Source: Candidatus Thorarchaeota archaeon (lineage in GTDB: Archaea > Asgardarchaeota > Thorarchaeia > Thorarchaeales > Thorarchaeaceae). From it: 7,131 nt of DNA. The position numbers and the translations under genes were made by a program. The notes under the pieces were generated by a model, which did no database searches, was not told the origin of the DNA, and saw only the letters and a program-made list of their open reading frames with translations. The DNA lies in NCBI GenBank assembly GCA_029855925.1, contig JAGSHP010000269.1, forward strand, positions 1 through 7,131. Reading direction: 5' to 3'. Shown here piece by piece: positions 1-5,202 of this stretch. Numbering within the stretch: position 1 is the stretch's first letter; every line of letters starts with the position of its first letter.

Positions 1-2
1 CC

Positions 3-1388
3 AATCAGCGATTCAAGTTCCTGTTGGAGCAGGGGCAGACCGGACTCTCTGTCGCGTTTGACCTACCAACACAGATTGGATACGACTCGGACGACCCGCT
101 CGCAAAGGGTGAGGTCGGCAAGGTCGGAGTGGCCATCGACTCTCTCGCCGACATGGAGGTCCTCTTCGACTCCATTCCCCTCGACAAGGTCAGTACGTCA
201 ATGACGATTAATGCACCTGCTGCTGTGCTGCTTGCCATGTACATTGCTGTTGCGGAGAAACAGGGAGTATCCATGGACCAGCTCCGAGGAACCATTCAAA
301 ATGACATTCTCAAGGAGTATGTTGCACGAGGCACATACATCTTTCCACCACAGCCGTCCATGCGGCTCATCACTGACATCTTCAAGTTCTGTTCAGAGCG
401 GATGCCCCTGTGGAACACAATCTCGATCAGTGGATATCACATCCGCGAGGCTGGCTCCACTGCTGTTCAAGAGGTCGCCTTCACGCTTGCCAACGGTATC
501 TCCTATGTTCAGGCAGCCATTGATGCAGGACTGGATGTTGACAGGTTCGCCTCGCGTCTATCCTTCTTCTTTGGGTCTCATAGTGACTTCTTCGAGGAGA
601 TCGCAAAGTTCAGGGCGGCTCGGCGGCTCTGGGCGAAGATTATGAAGGAGCGGTTCGGAGCCAAGAGTGACAAGTCATGCAGGATGCGCTTTCACACGCA
701 GACAGCCGGATGCACCCTCACTGCCCAGCAACCTGAGAACAATGTCATTCGTGTGACCCTTCAGGCACTTCAGGCGGTCCTTGGCGGGACACAGTCCCTG
801 CACACAAACTCTCGTGATGAGGCTCTCTCCCTCCCAACGAAGGACTCTGTTCAGATTGCACTACGAACCCAGCAGATCATCGCCTACGAGACCGGAGTGG
901 CTGACACAATCGACCCTCTTGCAGGCTCCTACTTCATCGAGCATCTCACGGACGAGATTGAACGACGAGCCATGGAGTACATCGCGAGGATTGACGAACT
1001 GGGCGGGTCTCCGGTGGCAATTGAGAAGGGCTTCATCCAGCGGGAGATCACGGCGAGCGCCTATGACCACCAGCGCCTTGTTGATGCAAAGGAGCGAATT
1101 GTTGTCGGAGTGAACAAGTTCACCGTCGAAGAGGAGCAGAAGTTTGACTATATGCGAGTTGACCCGGAGGCGGAACGCAAACAGGTCGAGCGGGTCCGCT
1201 CAATCCGAGAAAGCAGAGATCAGTCCGCTGTTGATAGGGCACTTGCTGCTCTACGCGAGGGGGCGAATGGCGACGCAAACCTCATGCCATTGATTCTTGA
1301 TGCGGTTCGCGTGTACGCAACACTGGGCGAGATCTGTGGAGTGCTCCGCGACGTGTTCGGCGAATACCGTGCACCAGACGTACTATAG
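3..1388 (+). CDS. mcmA1: Methylmalonyl-CoA mutase, large (catalytic) subunit, 5' end outside the window
   Basis: Coenzyme B12-dependent isomerase that interconverts (R)-methylmalonyl-CoA and succinyl-CoA in the cytoplasm. The frame is open to the left edge, so the TTG at 24 is an internal Leu, not a start; 461 codons are visible and roughly 100 N-terminal residues are missing. Numbering from codon 24, the substrate-barrel signatures are TGLSVAFDLPTQ (6-17), TIQNDILKEYVARGTYIFPP (90-109), SGYHIREAG (136-144) and RFHTQTAG (222-229). Aligned by eye to the Propionibacterium enzyme, Arg102 matches Arg207, His139 matches His244 and Arg178 matches Arg283. Arg102 favours methylmalonyl-CoA; isobutyryl-CoA mutases carry Gln there. 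The protein stops just after VFGEYRAPDVL, with no cobalamin-binding domain (no DxHxxG), so it is the split form found in archaea and needs a separate B12-binding subunit not seen here. The epimerase gene follows after 12 bases, probably in one operon. Confidence 0.96.
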   Translation, partial: NQRFKFLLEQGQTGLSVAFDLPTQIGYDSDDPLAKGEVGKVGVAIDSLADMEVLFDSIPLDKVSTSMTINAPAAVLLAMYIAVAEKQGVSMDQLRGTIQNDILKEYVARGTYIFPPQPSMRLITDIFKFCSERMPLWNTISISGYHIREAGSTAVQEVAFTLANGISYVQAAIDAGLDVDRFASRLSFFFGSHSDFFEEIAKFRAARRLWAKIMKERFGAKSDKSCRMRFHTQTAGCTLTAQQPENNVIRVTLQALQAVLGGTQSLHTNSRDEALSLPTKDSVQIALRTQQIIAYETGVADTIDPLAGSYFIEHLTDEIERRAMEYIARIDELGGSPVAIEKGFIQREITASAYDHQRLVDAKERIVVGVNKFTVEEEQKFDYMRVDPEAERKQVERVRSIRESRDQSAVDRALAALREGANGDANLMPLILDAVRVYATLGEICGVLRDVFGEYRAPDVL

Positions 1389-1397
1389 GAGATGATC
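1388..1397 (+). promoter_or_regulatory. Extended Shine-Dalgarno site of the epimerase gene
   Basis: GGAGATGATC differs by one base from GGAGGTGATC, the complement of the usual 16S rRNA 3' end. It overlaps the mutase stop codon and contains the ATG at 1392. An ATG inside the ribosome site is an unlikely start, while the in-frame ATG at 1401 lies three bases beyond the site (nine from GGAG). The site therefore decides the start at 1401. Confidence 0.75.
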
Positions 1398-1400
1398 AGA

Positions 1401-1805
1401 ATGATTGAGAAGATCGACCACATTGGAATTGCAGTGAAGAGTATCTCTGAGGCACTACCGTACTATCGAGATGTACTTGGTCTCGAGCTTCTTGGTGACG
1501 AAATAGTCCCCGAGCAGAAGGTCCATGTTGCATTTCTCAAGATCGGCGAGAGTCGAATTGAACTGCTGGAGCCAACGACTGAAGACAGTCCAATCTCGAA
1601 GTTCCTTGAGAGACGCGGTGGCGGAATCCACCACATTGCGGTTCTTGTGGATGATATTGAGGTGGCTCTACGCGAGCACAAGGCAAGGGGCTCTCGGCTG
1701 ATAGATGAGATCGCCCGTGACGGAGCTCACGGAATGAAGATTGCGTTCGTTCATCCAAAGGCAACAAATGGGGTTCTATTGGAGCTCTGCCAACTCAGCC
1801 ACTGA
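1401..1805 (+). CDS. mce: Methylmalonyl-CoA epimerase
   Basis: Interconverts (S)- and (R)-methylmalonyl-CoA, supplying the isomer used by the mutase encoded just upstream. The 134-residue protein has the usual family length and the paired beta-alpha-beta-beta-beta modules of the vicinal oxygen chelate fold, with DHIGIAV at 6-12 and IHHIAVLVDDIE at 76-87. Aligned by eye to the Propionibacterium enzyme, the metal ligands are His7, Glu54 (in IELLEP, where that enzyme has Gln65), His78 and Glu128 (in LLELCQ). The conserved FVHPK and NGVLLEL near the C-terminus are present. I chose ATG 1401 over ATG 1392 because 1392 lies inside the ribosome site and the shorter protein begins MIEKIDHIG, as relatives do. 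Adjacency to the mutase gene suggests one transcript used for propionyl-CoA breakdown or the reverse route from succinyl-CoA. The direction cannot be told from this window. Confidence 0.95.
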   Translation: MIEKIDHIGIAVKSISEALPYYRDVLGLELLGDEIVPEQKVHVAFLKIGESRIELLEPTTEDSPISKFLERRGGGIHHIAVLVDDIEVALREHKARGSRLIDEIARDGAHGMKIAFVHPKATNGVLLELCQLSH

Positions 1806-1840
1806 GGTCCTGCACACTCTCAGCTTATGTCTGTTTATCA

Positions 1841-1850
1841 TTTAAGAATA
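1841..1850 (+). promoter_or_regulatory. Candidate TATA box for the TPR gene
   Basis: TTTAAGAATA lies in the AT-rich stretch between the epimerase and TPR genes and resembles the archaeal TTTAWATA box. The usual spacing would start transcription near 1871, leaving a leader of about 28 bases that contains the ribosome site at 1886. The match is imperfect. The nearby T5 at 1862-1866 could instead help end the epimerase transcript. Confidence 0.35.
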
Positions 1851-1885
1851 GATTTATCTGATTTTTCACGAATATGGTAGTGTTC

Positions 1886-1893
1886 GGAGGTGA
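1886..1893 (+). promoter_or_regulatory. Strong Shine-Dalgarno site of the TPR gene
   Basis: GGAGGTGA is an exact match to the expected anti-Shine-Dalgarno complement. It contains the GTG at 1890, which would be the start of the longest frame. The in-frame GTG at 1899 lies five bases downstream (eight from GGAGG) and is the better start. TTG at 1896 is a weaker alternative. Confidence 0.75.
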
Positions 1894-1898
1894 GTTTG

Positions 1899-2177
1899 GT
1901 GACTGAGAGGTTGCCTGCGACTCATTTCGACTACTACCGACTCGCCAAGGAATACGAGGCAACAGGTCGGTACAAGGAGGCGCTTGAGGCCTACAAGAAG
2001 GCGATTGAGAAGAAGAAAGACTATGCACATGCGTGGTATTACAAGGCGCTGTTACACCATAGACTGAAACAGTATAAAGACGCCAAGTGCTGTGCAGAGA
2101 CCGCCCTGAAACTCCAGCCGAGCTGGCATGACCATGTCCAACGAATTCTCTCTGACTGTGAGTCCCACATCCGCTGA
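1899..2177 (+). CDS. Small two-repeat TPR protein
   Basis: A 92-residue soluble, basic protein made almost wholly of two 34-residue tetratricopeptide repeats at about 10-43 and 44-77. The first shows the pattern in YYRLAKEYEATGRYKEALEA; the second in WYYKALLHHRLKQYKDAKCC followed by ALKLQPSW. The spacing of Ala, Gly/Leu, Tyr and Ala, with a Pro near the end of repeat two, fits the helix-turn-helix consensus. TPR units bind protein partners; no catalytic motif, signal peptide or membrane segment is visible. The start is GTG 1899, set by the ribosome site at 1886-1893. The gene has its own candidate promoter and converges on the aldolase gene 54 bases further on, so it is probably a single-gene unit. 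No partner can be named from context. Confidence 0.85.
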   Translation: MTERLPATHFDYYRLAKEYEATGRYKEALEAYKKAIEKKKDYAHAWYYKALLHHRLKQYKDAKCCAETALKLQPSWHDHVQRILSDCESHIR

Positions 2178-2243
2178 CAACGACCACAGATCTCCGTTGC
2201 GTGAGCCCGCGAGCGGACTTCAGGTCTCGGACTAGCTATTTTT
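2178..2243 (+). terminator. Possible termination region between convergent genes
   Basis: Between the TPR stop and the end of the facing aldolase gene there is a weak inverted repeat (CAACG at 2178-2182 against CGTTG at 2195-2199). A T5 run follows at 2239-2243, just inside the aldolase 3' end. Oligo-T tracts end transcription in archaea, so the run could serve the TPR gene. No comparable T run is seen for the aldolase direction. Confidence 0.25.
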
Positions 2244-3287
2244 CCCGGCCTTCTCAAGGATCTCTCTGACGGCTCCCGCGGCATACATGGTATCTTCAGC
2301 GGACACCATTCTGTTGAAGACGAATCTCACCCGCTCTCCATATTCTCCGTACACAAGCACGCCACGCTTCTTTAGCTCAGCCGCAAGTCCAGCCGCATCA
2401 ATCTTGAAGTTGTCCAATCGGATGAACAATATATTGGTCTCCGGTCTCTCGATTATGAGTCCATCCAGCCCTGAGAGCTCCCTGTAGAATGTCTGAGCAT
2501 TCTGATGGTCCTCTCTCAATCGGTCGACCATCTTCTCCAGTGCTATTATCCCTGGTGCTGCTATGATCCCCGCTTGGCGCATCCCGCCTCCCAGCCTCTT
2601 TCTGACTCTATGTGCATCGTGAATGAACTCCTCGGTTCCCGCGACCAACGAACCGACAGGGGCAGAGAGACCCTTGCTCAGACATATCTGAACCGAGTCT
2701 ATCTCCCTCACCAGTCTGCTTGCAGTAATGTCTAGCGCAACAGCGGCATTGAACAGGCGAGCACCGTCACAGTGGATCTTCATATCATGGTCGTGTGCAA
2801 CCCTCGCAAGTGCGTCCATCTGTTCGGGTCTAACAATGACGCCTCCTGCATAGTTGTGCGTGTTCTCAATGACCACCATTGCAGTTCGTGCATAGTGCGG
2901 ATTGTCGGGACTGATCACGCTCTCCAAGGTCTCCGGAGTGATGTATCCTCTCACACCCTCGACTGGTTTGGGGAACAGCCCACCCAGTGAGGACATGGCT
3001 CCACCCTCAAAGAGAAACGTGTGTGACATGCGCTCAACGACCACTTCCTCGCCGGGTCGCGCCTGTGTCAGCAGAGAAATGACGTTGCCCTGAGTGCCCG
3101 AGGTCACAAGTAGCGCTGCCTCTTTTCCAAGTATCCGTGCCGCCTTGTCCTGCAGTTCATTGACGACCTCATCCTCACCGGCAACATCATCGCCAAGTCT
3201 ACCCTGTCTGTGTGCCTGAACAATCGCATCAATCATCTCATCTGTTGGGAGCGTGAATGTGTCGCTGCGTAGTTCAATCCCTTTCAT
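2232..3287 (-). CDS. ltaE: Threonine aldolase family PLP enzyme
   Basis: A cytoplasmic fold-type I pyridoxal phosphate enzyme of 351 residues, the usual length for low-specificity L-threonine aldolase, which cleaves threonine or allo-threonine to glycine and acetaldehyde. Family landmarks run in order: RSDTFTLPTDEM (7-18), GDDVAGEDEVVNELQ (32-46), the phosphate-binding SGTQGN (63-68), His89 expected to stack on the cofactor, HCDGARLFNAA (172-182) with Asp174 for the pyridine nitrogen, LSKGLSAPVGS (203-213) with Lys205 as the Schiff-base lysine, and GGGMRQAG (233-240). No key residue is missing. The start lacks a Shine-Dalgarno match, and a TATA-like CATAAT lies about 29 bases upstream, so the mRNA may be leaderless or nearly so. 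Stereospecificity, and activity on other beta-hydroxy amino acids, cannot be read from sequence. The gene lies 84 bases downstream of methyltransferase A on the same strand. Confidence 0.93.
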   Translation of the reverse strand: MKGIELRSDTFTLPTDEMIDAIVQAHRQGRLGDDVAGEDEVVNELQDKAARILGKEAALLVTSGTQGNVISLLTQARPGEEVVVERMSHTFLFEGGAMSSLGGLFPKPVEGVRGYITPETLESVISPDNPHYARTAMVVIENTHNYAGGVIVRPEQMDALARVAHDHDMKIHCDGARLFNAAVALDITASRLVREIDSVQICLSKGLSAPVGSLVAGTEEFIHDAHRVRKRLGGGMRQAGIIAAPGIIALEKMVDRLREDHQNAQTFYRELSGLDGLIIERPETNILFIRLDNFKIDAAGLAAELKKRGVLVYGEYGERVRFVFNRMVSAEDTMYAAGAVREILEKAGKNS

Positions 3288-3313
3288 GGTCTAATGAACG
3301 CCCACGCCCGACC

Positions 3314-3319
3314 ATTATG
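3314..3319 (-). promoter_or_regulatory. Candidate TATA-like box for the aldolase gene
   Basis: On the minus strand CATAAT is centred about 29 bases before the aldolase ATG. Together with the missing Shine-Dalgarno sequence, this suits a transcript beginning within a few bases of the start codon. It abuts repeat R1. The match to a consensus box is weak. Confidence 0.3.
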
Positions 3320-3345
3320 GTTTGTGGTCTGTGCTGTCGGTGATC
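3319..3345. repeat. Direct repeat R1
   Basis: First of three related copies, beginning GGTTTGTGGTCTGTG. It matches R3 at 23 of 27 positions plus a two-base gap, all four differences being transitions, and R2 at 23 of 27. It lies between the aldolase start and the 3' end of methyltransferase A. Likeness to R2 carries on downstream to about 3370, into the end of gene A. Confidence 0.7.
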
Positions 3346-3354
3346 TTTGTATCT

Positions 3355-3377
3355 CCTTGACATGTTTCTTGTCAAGG
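3355..3377 (-). terminator. Hairpin across the stop codon of methyltransferase A
   Basis: CCTTGACA (3355-3362) and TGTCAAGG (3370-3377) form a perfect 8-bp stem with a 7-base loop, and the stop codon (3372-3374) lies in one arm. It could be a 3'-end stabilising hairpin or a weak terminator; no T run follows on the minus strand. The matching place in paralog B keeps the GACATGTTTC loop segment but not the full stem. Confidence 0.4.
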
Positions 3378-4064
3378 CCAAAATGCCTCAAGGAATCCAA
3401 TGGCGATGAGACCATGGAACATGGCCACAAAGAGTAGAACTGATACGATGATATCTAATATGACTGGTCCAACGCTTGGCGTGAAGAAGCCGCTCCTCCA
3501 CCTGTAATCCTTAAAGTCCTCTCCAAAGGTCCGACGGAGATATGATTCCTCGACAAGTGCAAGAATAACGTAGATGAACAGCATACCGTACCATGTGAGC
3601 AACATCAGCGATGGTTCAATCCACTGCATCCCATCAGTAATTGACGATATCACATAGGCTCGTTGTGTGAATGCCGCAGTGACAAGCAACATTCCCGAGT
3701 ATTGTGGATGTCTTAGGAAGCGGTACGGTCCGGAGGTGACAAGACCCTGCCTCTTCTTGAAATGGAGATAGACTGCACTGTATATGATCAATGCGAAGCC
3801 ACCTATGGTCAAGATGGAACTTGCAAAGTCCGCAACAAGTAGATCCACTATTGCCCATGGTATGGTACCTGGATACATTAACATGAATGTGATGTAAGCG
3901 ATGAATGGAATCGCCATGAGGCCAGACCAGACATACAGTGGCGGAATCGATGTGACTAGAGGAACCACGTAGCCAGCAAAATCAGACACGCGATTCGCCA
4001 GTCTACGAAGAGACCCCACTTTCTCCTCTTCCTGCTCCAATGAAAGCACCGTCAGTAATTCCAT
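3372..4064 (-). CDS. Isoprenylcysteine carboxyl methyltransferase-like membrane enzyme, paralog A
   Basis: A 230-residue integral membrane protein of the ICMT/phospholipid methyltransferase superfamily, which uses S-adenosylmethionine on membrane-associated substrates. The diagnostic core is GLVTSGPYRFLRHPQYSG (107-124), followed by the C-terminal EE...FG.DFKDY motif at 172-187, which binds cofactor and substrate in known members. Hydrophobic segments lie at about 44-65, 78-100, 122-140, 150-171 and 198-225. The N-terminal about 40 residues include the acidic run LEQEEEK. I start at ATG 4064 because paralog B has its only ATG at the same point; the frame is open to ATG 4115. A GTG at codon 6 is another option given the TATA-like box position. 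Paralog B lies 245 bases upstream, about 72% identical with no internal gaps. The substrate is unknown: archaeal members are mostly uncharacterised, and lipid or protein C-terminus are both possible. Confidence 0.88.
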   Translation of the reverse strand: MELLTVLSLEQEEEKVGSLRRLANRVSDFAGYVVPLVTSIPPLYVWSGLMAIPFIAYITFMLMYPGTIPWAIVDLLVADFASSILTIGGFALIIYSAVYLHFKKRQGLVTSGPYRFLRHPQYSGMLLVTAAFTQRAYVISSITDGMQWIEPSLMLLTWYGMLFIYVILALVEESYLRRTFGEDFKDYRWRSGFFTPSVGPVILDIIVSVLLFVAMFHGLIAIGFLEAFWP

Positions 4065-4071
4065 GTTTCCA

Positions 4072-4077
4072 TTAATA
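4072..4077 (-). promoter_or_regulatory. TATA-like box upstream of methyltransferase A
   Basis: Minus-strand CATATTAATG is centred only about 10 bases before the annotated ATG and is identical upstream of paralog B. Standard spacing would start transcription near codon 6, a GTG in both genes. Either the box is not a promoter element or translation begins inside the annotated frame. Confidence 0.35.
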
Positions 4078-4083
4078 TGCGAA

Positions 4084-4094
4084 TCGTTCGAAGC
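4084..4094. repeat. TCGTTCGAAGC motif, copy 1
   Basis: An 11-base motif with the TTCGAA palindrome, 20 bases upstream of the methyltransferase A start. An identical copy is at 5025-5035 before paralog B, and a nine-base TCGTTCGAA copy is at 5154-5162 before repeat R3. It may be a regulator site or simply part of the duplicated upstream DNA. Confidence 0.5.
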
Positions 4095-4110
4095 GGTCGT
4101 GCAAGAGCGC

Positions 4111-4132
4111 ATCACTGCGACACGAGAGTGAT
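4111..4132. promoter_or_regulatory. Inverted repeat upstream of methyltransferase A
   Basis: ATCACT (4111-4116) and AGTGAT (4127-4132) form a 6-bp inverted repeat around 10 bases, extendable by GC pairs with one bulged T. It lies 47-68 bases before the annotated start. Paralog B has a different TCAC/GTGA inverted repeat at almost the same distance, which makes a shared protein-binding role plausible. Confidence 0.35.
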
Positions 4133-4254
4133 TGCTTATGTAGTGGGACCACGTTCAGAACTTCAATCCCTGCTTCAGATGTGAGTGGAAAGGCGTAGCT
4201 ACTCATAATCCAATCAGTTTCAAAGTCTATCAGACAATTGCCCCTCATCGTCGG

Positions 4255-4283
4255 GGTTTGTCGTCTGTGTTGTGTCAGTGATT
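4255..4283. repeat. Direct repeat R2
   Basis: Second copy, beginning GGTTTGTCGTCTGTG, just downstream of methyltransferase B (minus strand). It matches R3 at 21 of 29 positions without gaps. Likeness to R3 extends left to a shared CAGACAAT at 4231-4238, matching 5179-5186. Confidence 0.7.
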
Positions 4284-4309
4284 CTTGGATTCTCTCGACA
4301 TGTTTCCGT

Positions 4310-5005
4310 CTAGGGCAACACGGAAGCCTCAACGAATCCGATGGCGACGAGACCGTGAAGCAGAGCCACGAACAGGATGATTGATAGAATGACATCAGGT
4401 ATGAAATGGCCCAGCCCGGGGGTGAAGAACCCGCTCTTCTTCTTGTAATCTTTGTAGTCCTGTCCAAATGTTCGACTGAGGTACGCCTCTTCGATGAGTG
4501 CAAGAATCAAGTAAATGCACAGCATGCCATACCATATGACTATCATCATCCACGGGTCAATCCACGAAAGTCCGAGAGTGATATTGGCTATCACGAAGGC
4601 CCGTGCAGTGAAAGCTGCAGTGACAAGTAACATTCCCGAGTATTGTGGGTGCCTCAGGAAGCGATACGGTCCGGAGGTGACAAGACCCTGCCTCTTCTTG
4701 AAATGGAGATAGACTGCACTGTAGATGATCACTGCGAAGCCTCCCACTGTCACGATGGAACCAGCGAAGTCTGCACCAAAGAGTTCTACGACTGCCCATG
4801 GCAGAGTGCTTGGATTTGTCAACATGAATATGATGAAGCTGATGAACGGAATCGCCATGAGGCCGGTCCAGACCGGTAGCGGAGGAATCGATGTGACTAG
4901 TGGGATTAAGTAGCCCGCAAAGTCAGACACACGATTCACTATTCTGCGAAGAAGTCCAACTTTCTCCTCTTCCTGCTCCAATGAAAGCACCGTCACTATT
5001 CTCAT
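4310..5005 (-). CDS. Isoprenylcysteine carboxyl methyltransferase-like membrane enzyme, paralog B
   Basis: A 231-residue sister of paralog A with the same architecture: an N-terminal region with the LEQEEEK run at 9-15, membrane segments at about 44-62, 78-100, 122-140, 150-171 and 202-225, the core GLVTSGPYRFLRHPQYSG at 107-124, and EE...FGQDYKDY at 172-187. The two proteins align without gaps except for one extra C-terminal residue. Residues 93-133, holding the core, are identical in both, while the membrane segments, the ends of loops and the tail vary. That pattern suits shared chemistry with altered substrate or partner contacts, though this is inference. ATG 5005 is the only ATG before an in-frame stop upstream. 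No Shine-Dalgarno match is present. The gene is divergent from the transporter gene across 271 bases. It may be co-transcribed with paralog A, but conserved upstream DNA before each gene suggests separate promoters. Confidence 0.88.
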   Translation of the reverse strand: MRIVTVLSLEQEEEKVGLLRRIVNRVSDFAGYLIPLVTSIPPLPVWTGLMAIPFISFIIFMLTNPSTLPWAVVELFGADFAGSIVTVGGFAVIIYSAVYLHFKKRQGLVTSGPYRFLRHPQYSGMLLVTAAFTARAFVIANITLGLSWIDPWMMIVIWYGMLCIYLILALIEEAYLSRTFGQDYKDYKKKSGFFTPGLGHFIPDVILSIILFVALLHGLVAIGFVEASVLP

Positions 5006-5012
5006 GTTTTCA

Positions 5013-5018
5013 TTAATA
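5013..5018 (-). promoter_or_regulatory. TATA-like box upstream of methyltransferase B
   Basis: Same minus-strand CATATTAATG as before paralog A, at the same distance from the ATG. Its conservation in non-coding DNA supports function, but its closeness to the ATG does not fit a promoter for a start at 5005. Confidence 0.35.
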
Positions 5019-5024
5019 TGCGAC

Positions 5025-5035
5025 TCGTTCGAAGC
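5025..5035. repeat. TCGTTCGAAGC motif, copy 2
   Basis: Identical to the 11-base motif at 4084-4094 and at the same distance (20 bases) from the methyltransferase start, so it is part of the duplicated upstream block. Confidence 0.5.
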
Positions 5036-5053
5036 AGTTGTGCAACAAATGTA

Positions 5054-5068
5054 TCACGGCACACGTGA
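5054..5068. promoter_or_regulatory. Inverted repeat upstream of methyltransferase B
   Basis: TCACG (5054-5058) and CGTGA (5064-5068) flank five bases, 49-63 bases before the start. The TCAC/GTGA outer arms agree with the inverted repeat before paralog A, while inner base and spacing differ. Confidence 0.35.
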
Positions 5069-5153
5069 CCAGCCGTCATCGCCTGTCTGTCCACTTTGAG
5101 GACATCGATTTCCGTTCCCGTGGGCGCGAACAGTGTGTGAGGACACTACCGGA

Positions 5154-5162
5154 TCGTTCGAA
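5154..5162. repeat. TCGTTCGAA motif, copy 3
   Basis: Nine-base copy whose next base makes the 8-base palindrome GTTCGAAC (5156-5163). It lies about 17 bases before the CAGACAAT that opens the R3 homology and is not next to a methyltransferase gene. Confidence 0.4.
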
Positions 5163-5202
5163 CATTCTCATGGTTTGCCAGACAATCGGTCTCCACAATC
5201 TA

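Noticed and set aside
24..26. TTG start giving a 454-residue mutase
   Set aside because: The frame continues to the left edge as NQRFKFLL, which matches the family upstream of the TGLSVAFDLPTQ motif, so the codon is an internal Leu.
1825..2187. 120-codon minus-strand frame across the TPR gene
   Set aside because: It covers the TPR gene and its promoter in antisense and is low-complexity in composition; the plus strand has a strong ribosome site and a recognisable repeat fold.
4065..4115. In-frame N-terminal extension of methyltransferase A from ATG 4115, partly mirrored in the frame upstream of paralog B (CTTASN.SHIN.N in both)
   Set aside because: Paralog B has an in-frame stop shortly upstream and no ATG, and a one-base length difference breaks the frame. 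The likeness is explained by conserved upstream DNA (TATA-like box and TTCGAA motif), though three of four changes falling in third positions is worth remembering.
4406..4913. Several plus-strand frames of 62-78 codons across methyltransferase B
   Set aside because: Antisense shadows of a well-supported gene. They overlap each other, and their similarity to frames over paralog A is explained by the gene duplication.
5150..5170. GTTCGAAC resembling a tRNA T-loop
   Set aside because: The flanking bases do not pair to form a T stem, and no acceptor or anticodon arm is found nearby. The same holds for the copies at 4084 and 5025.
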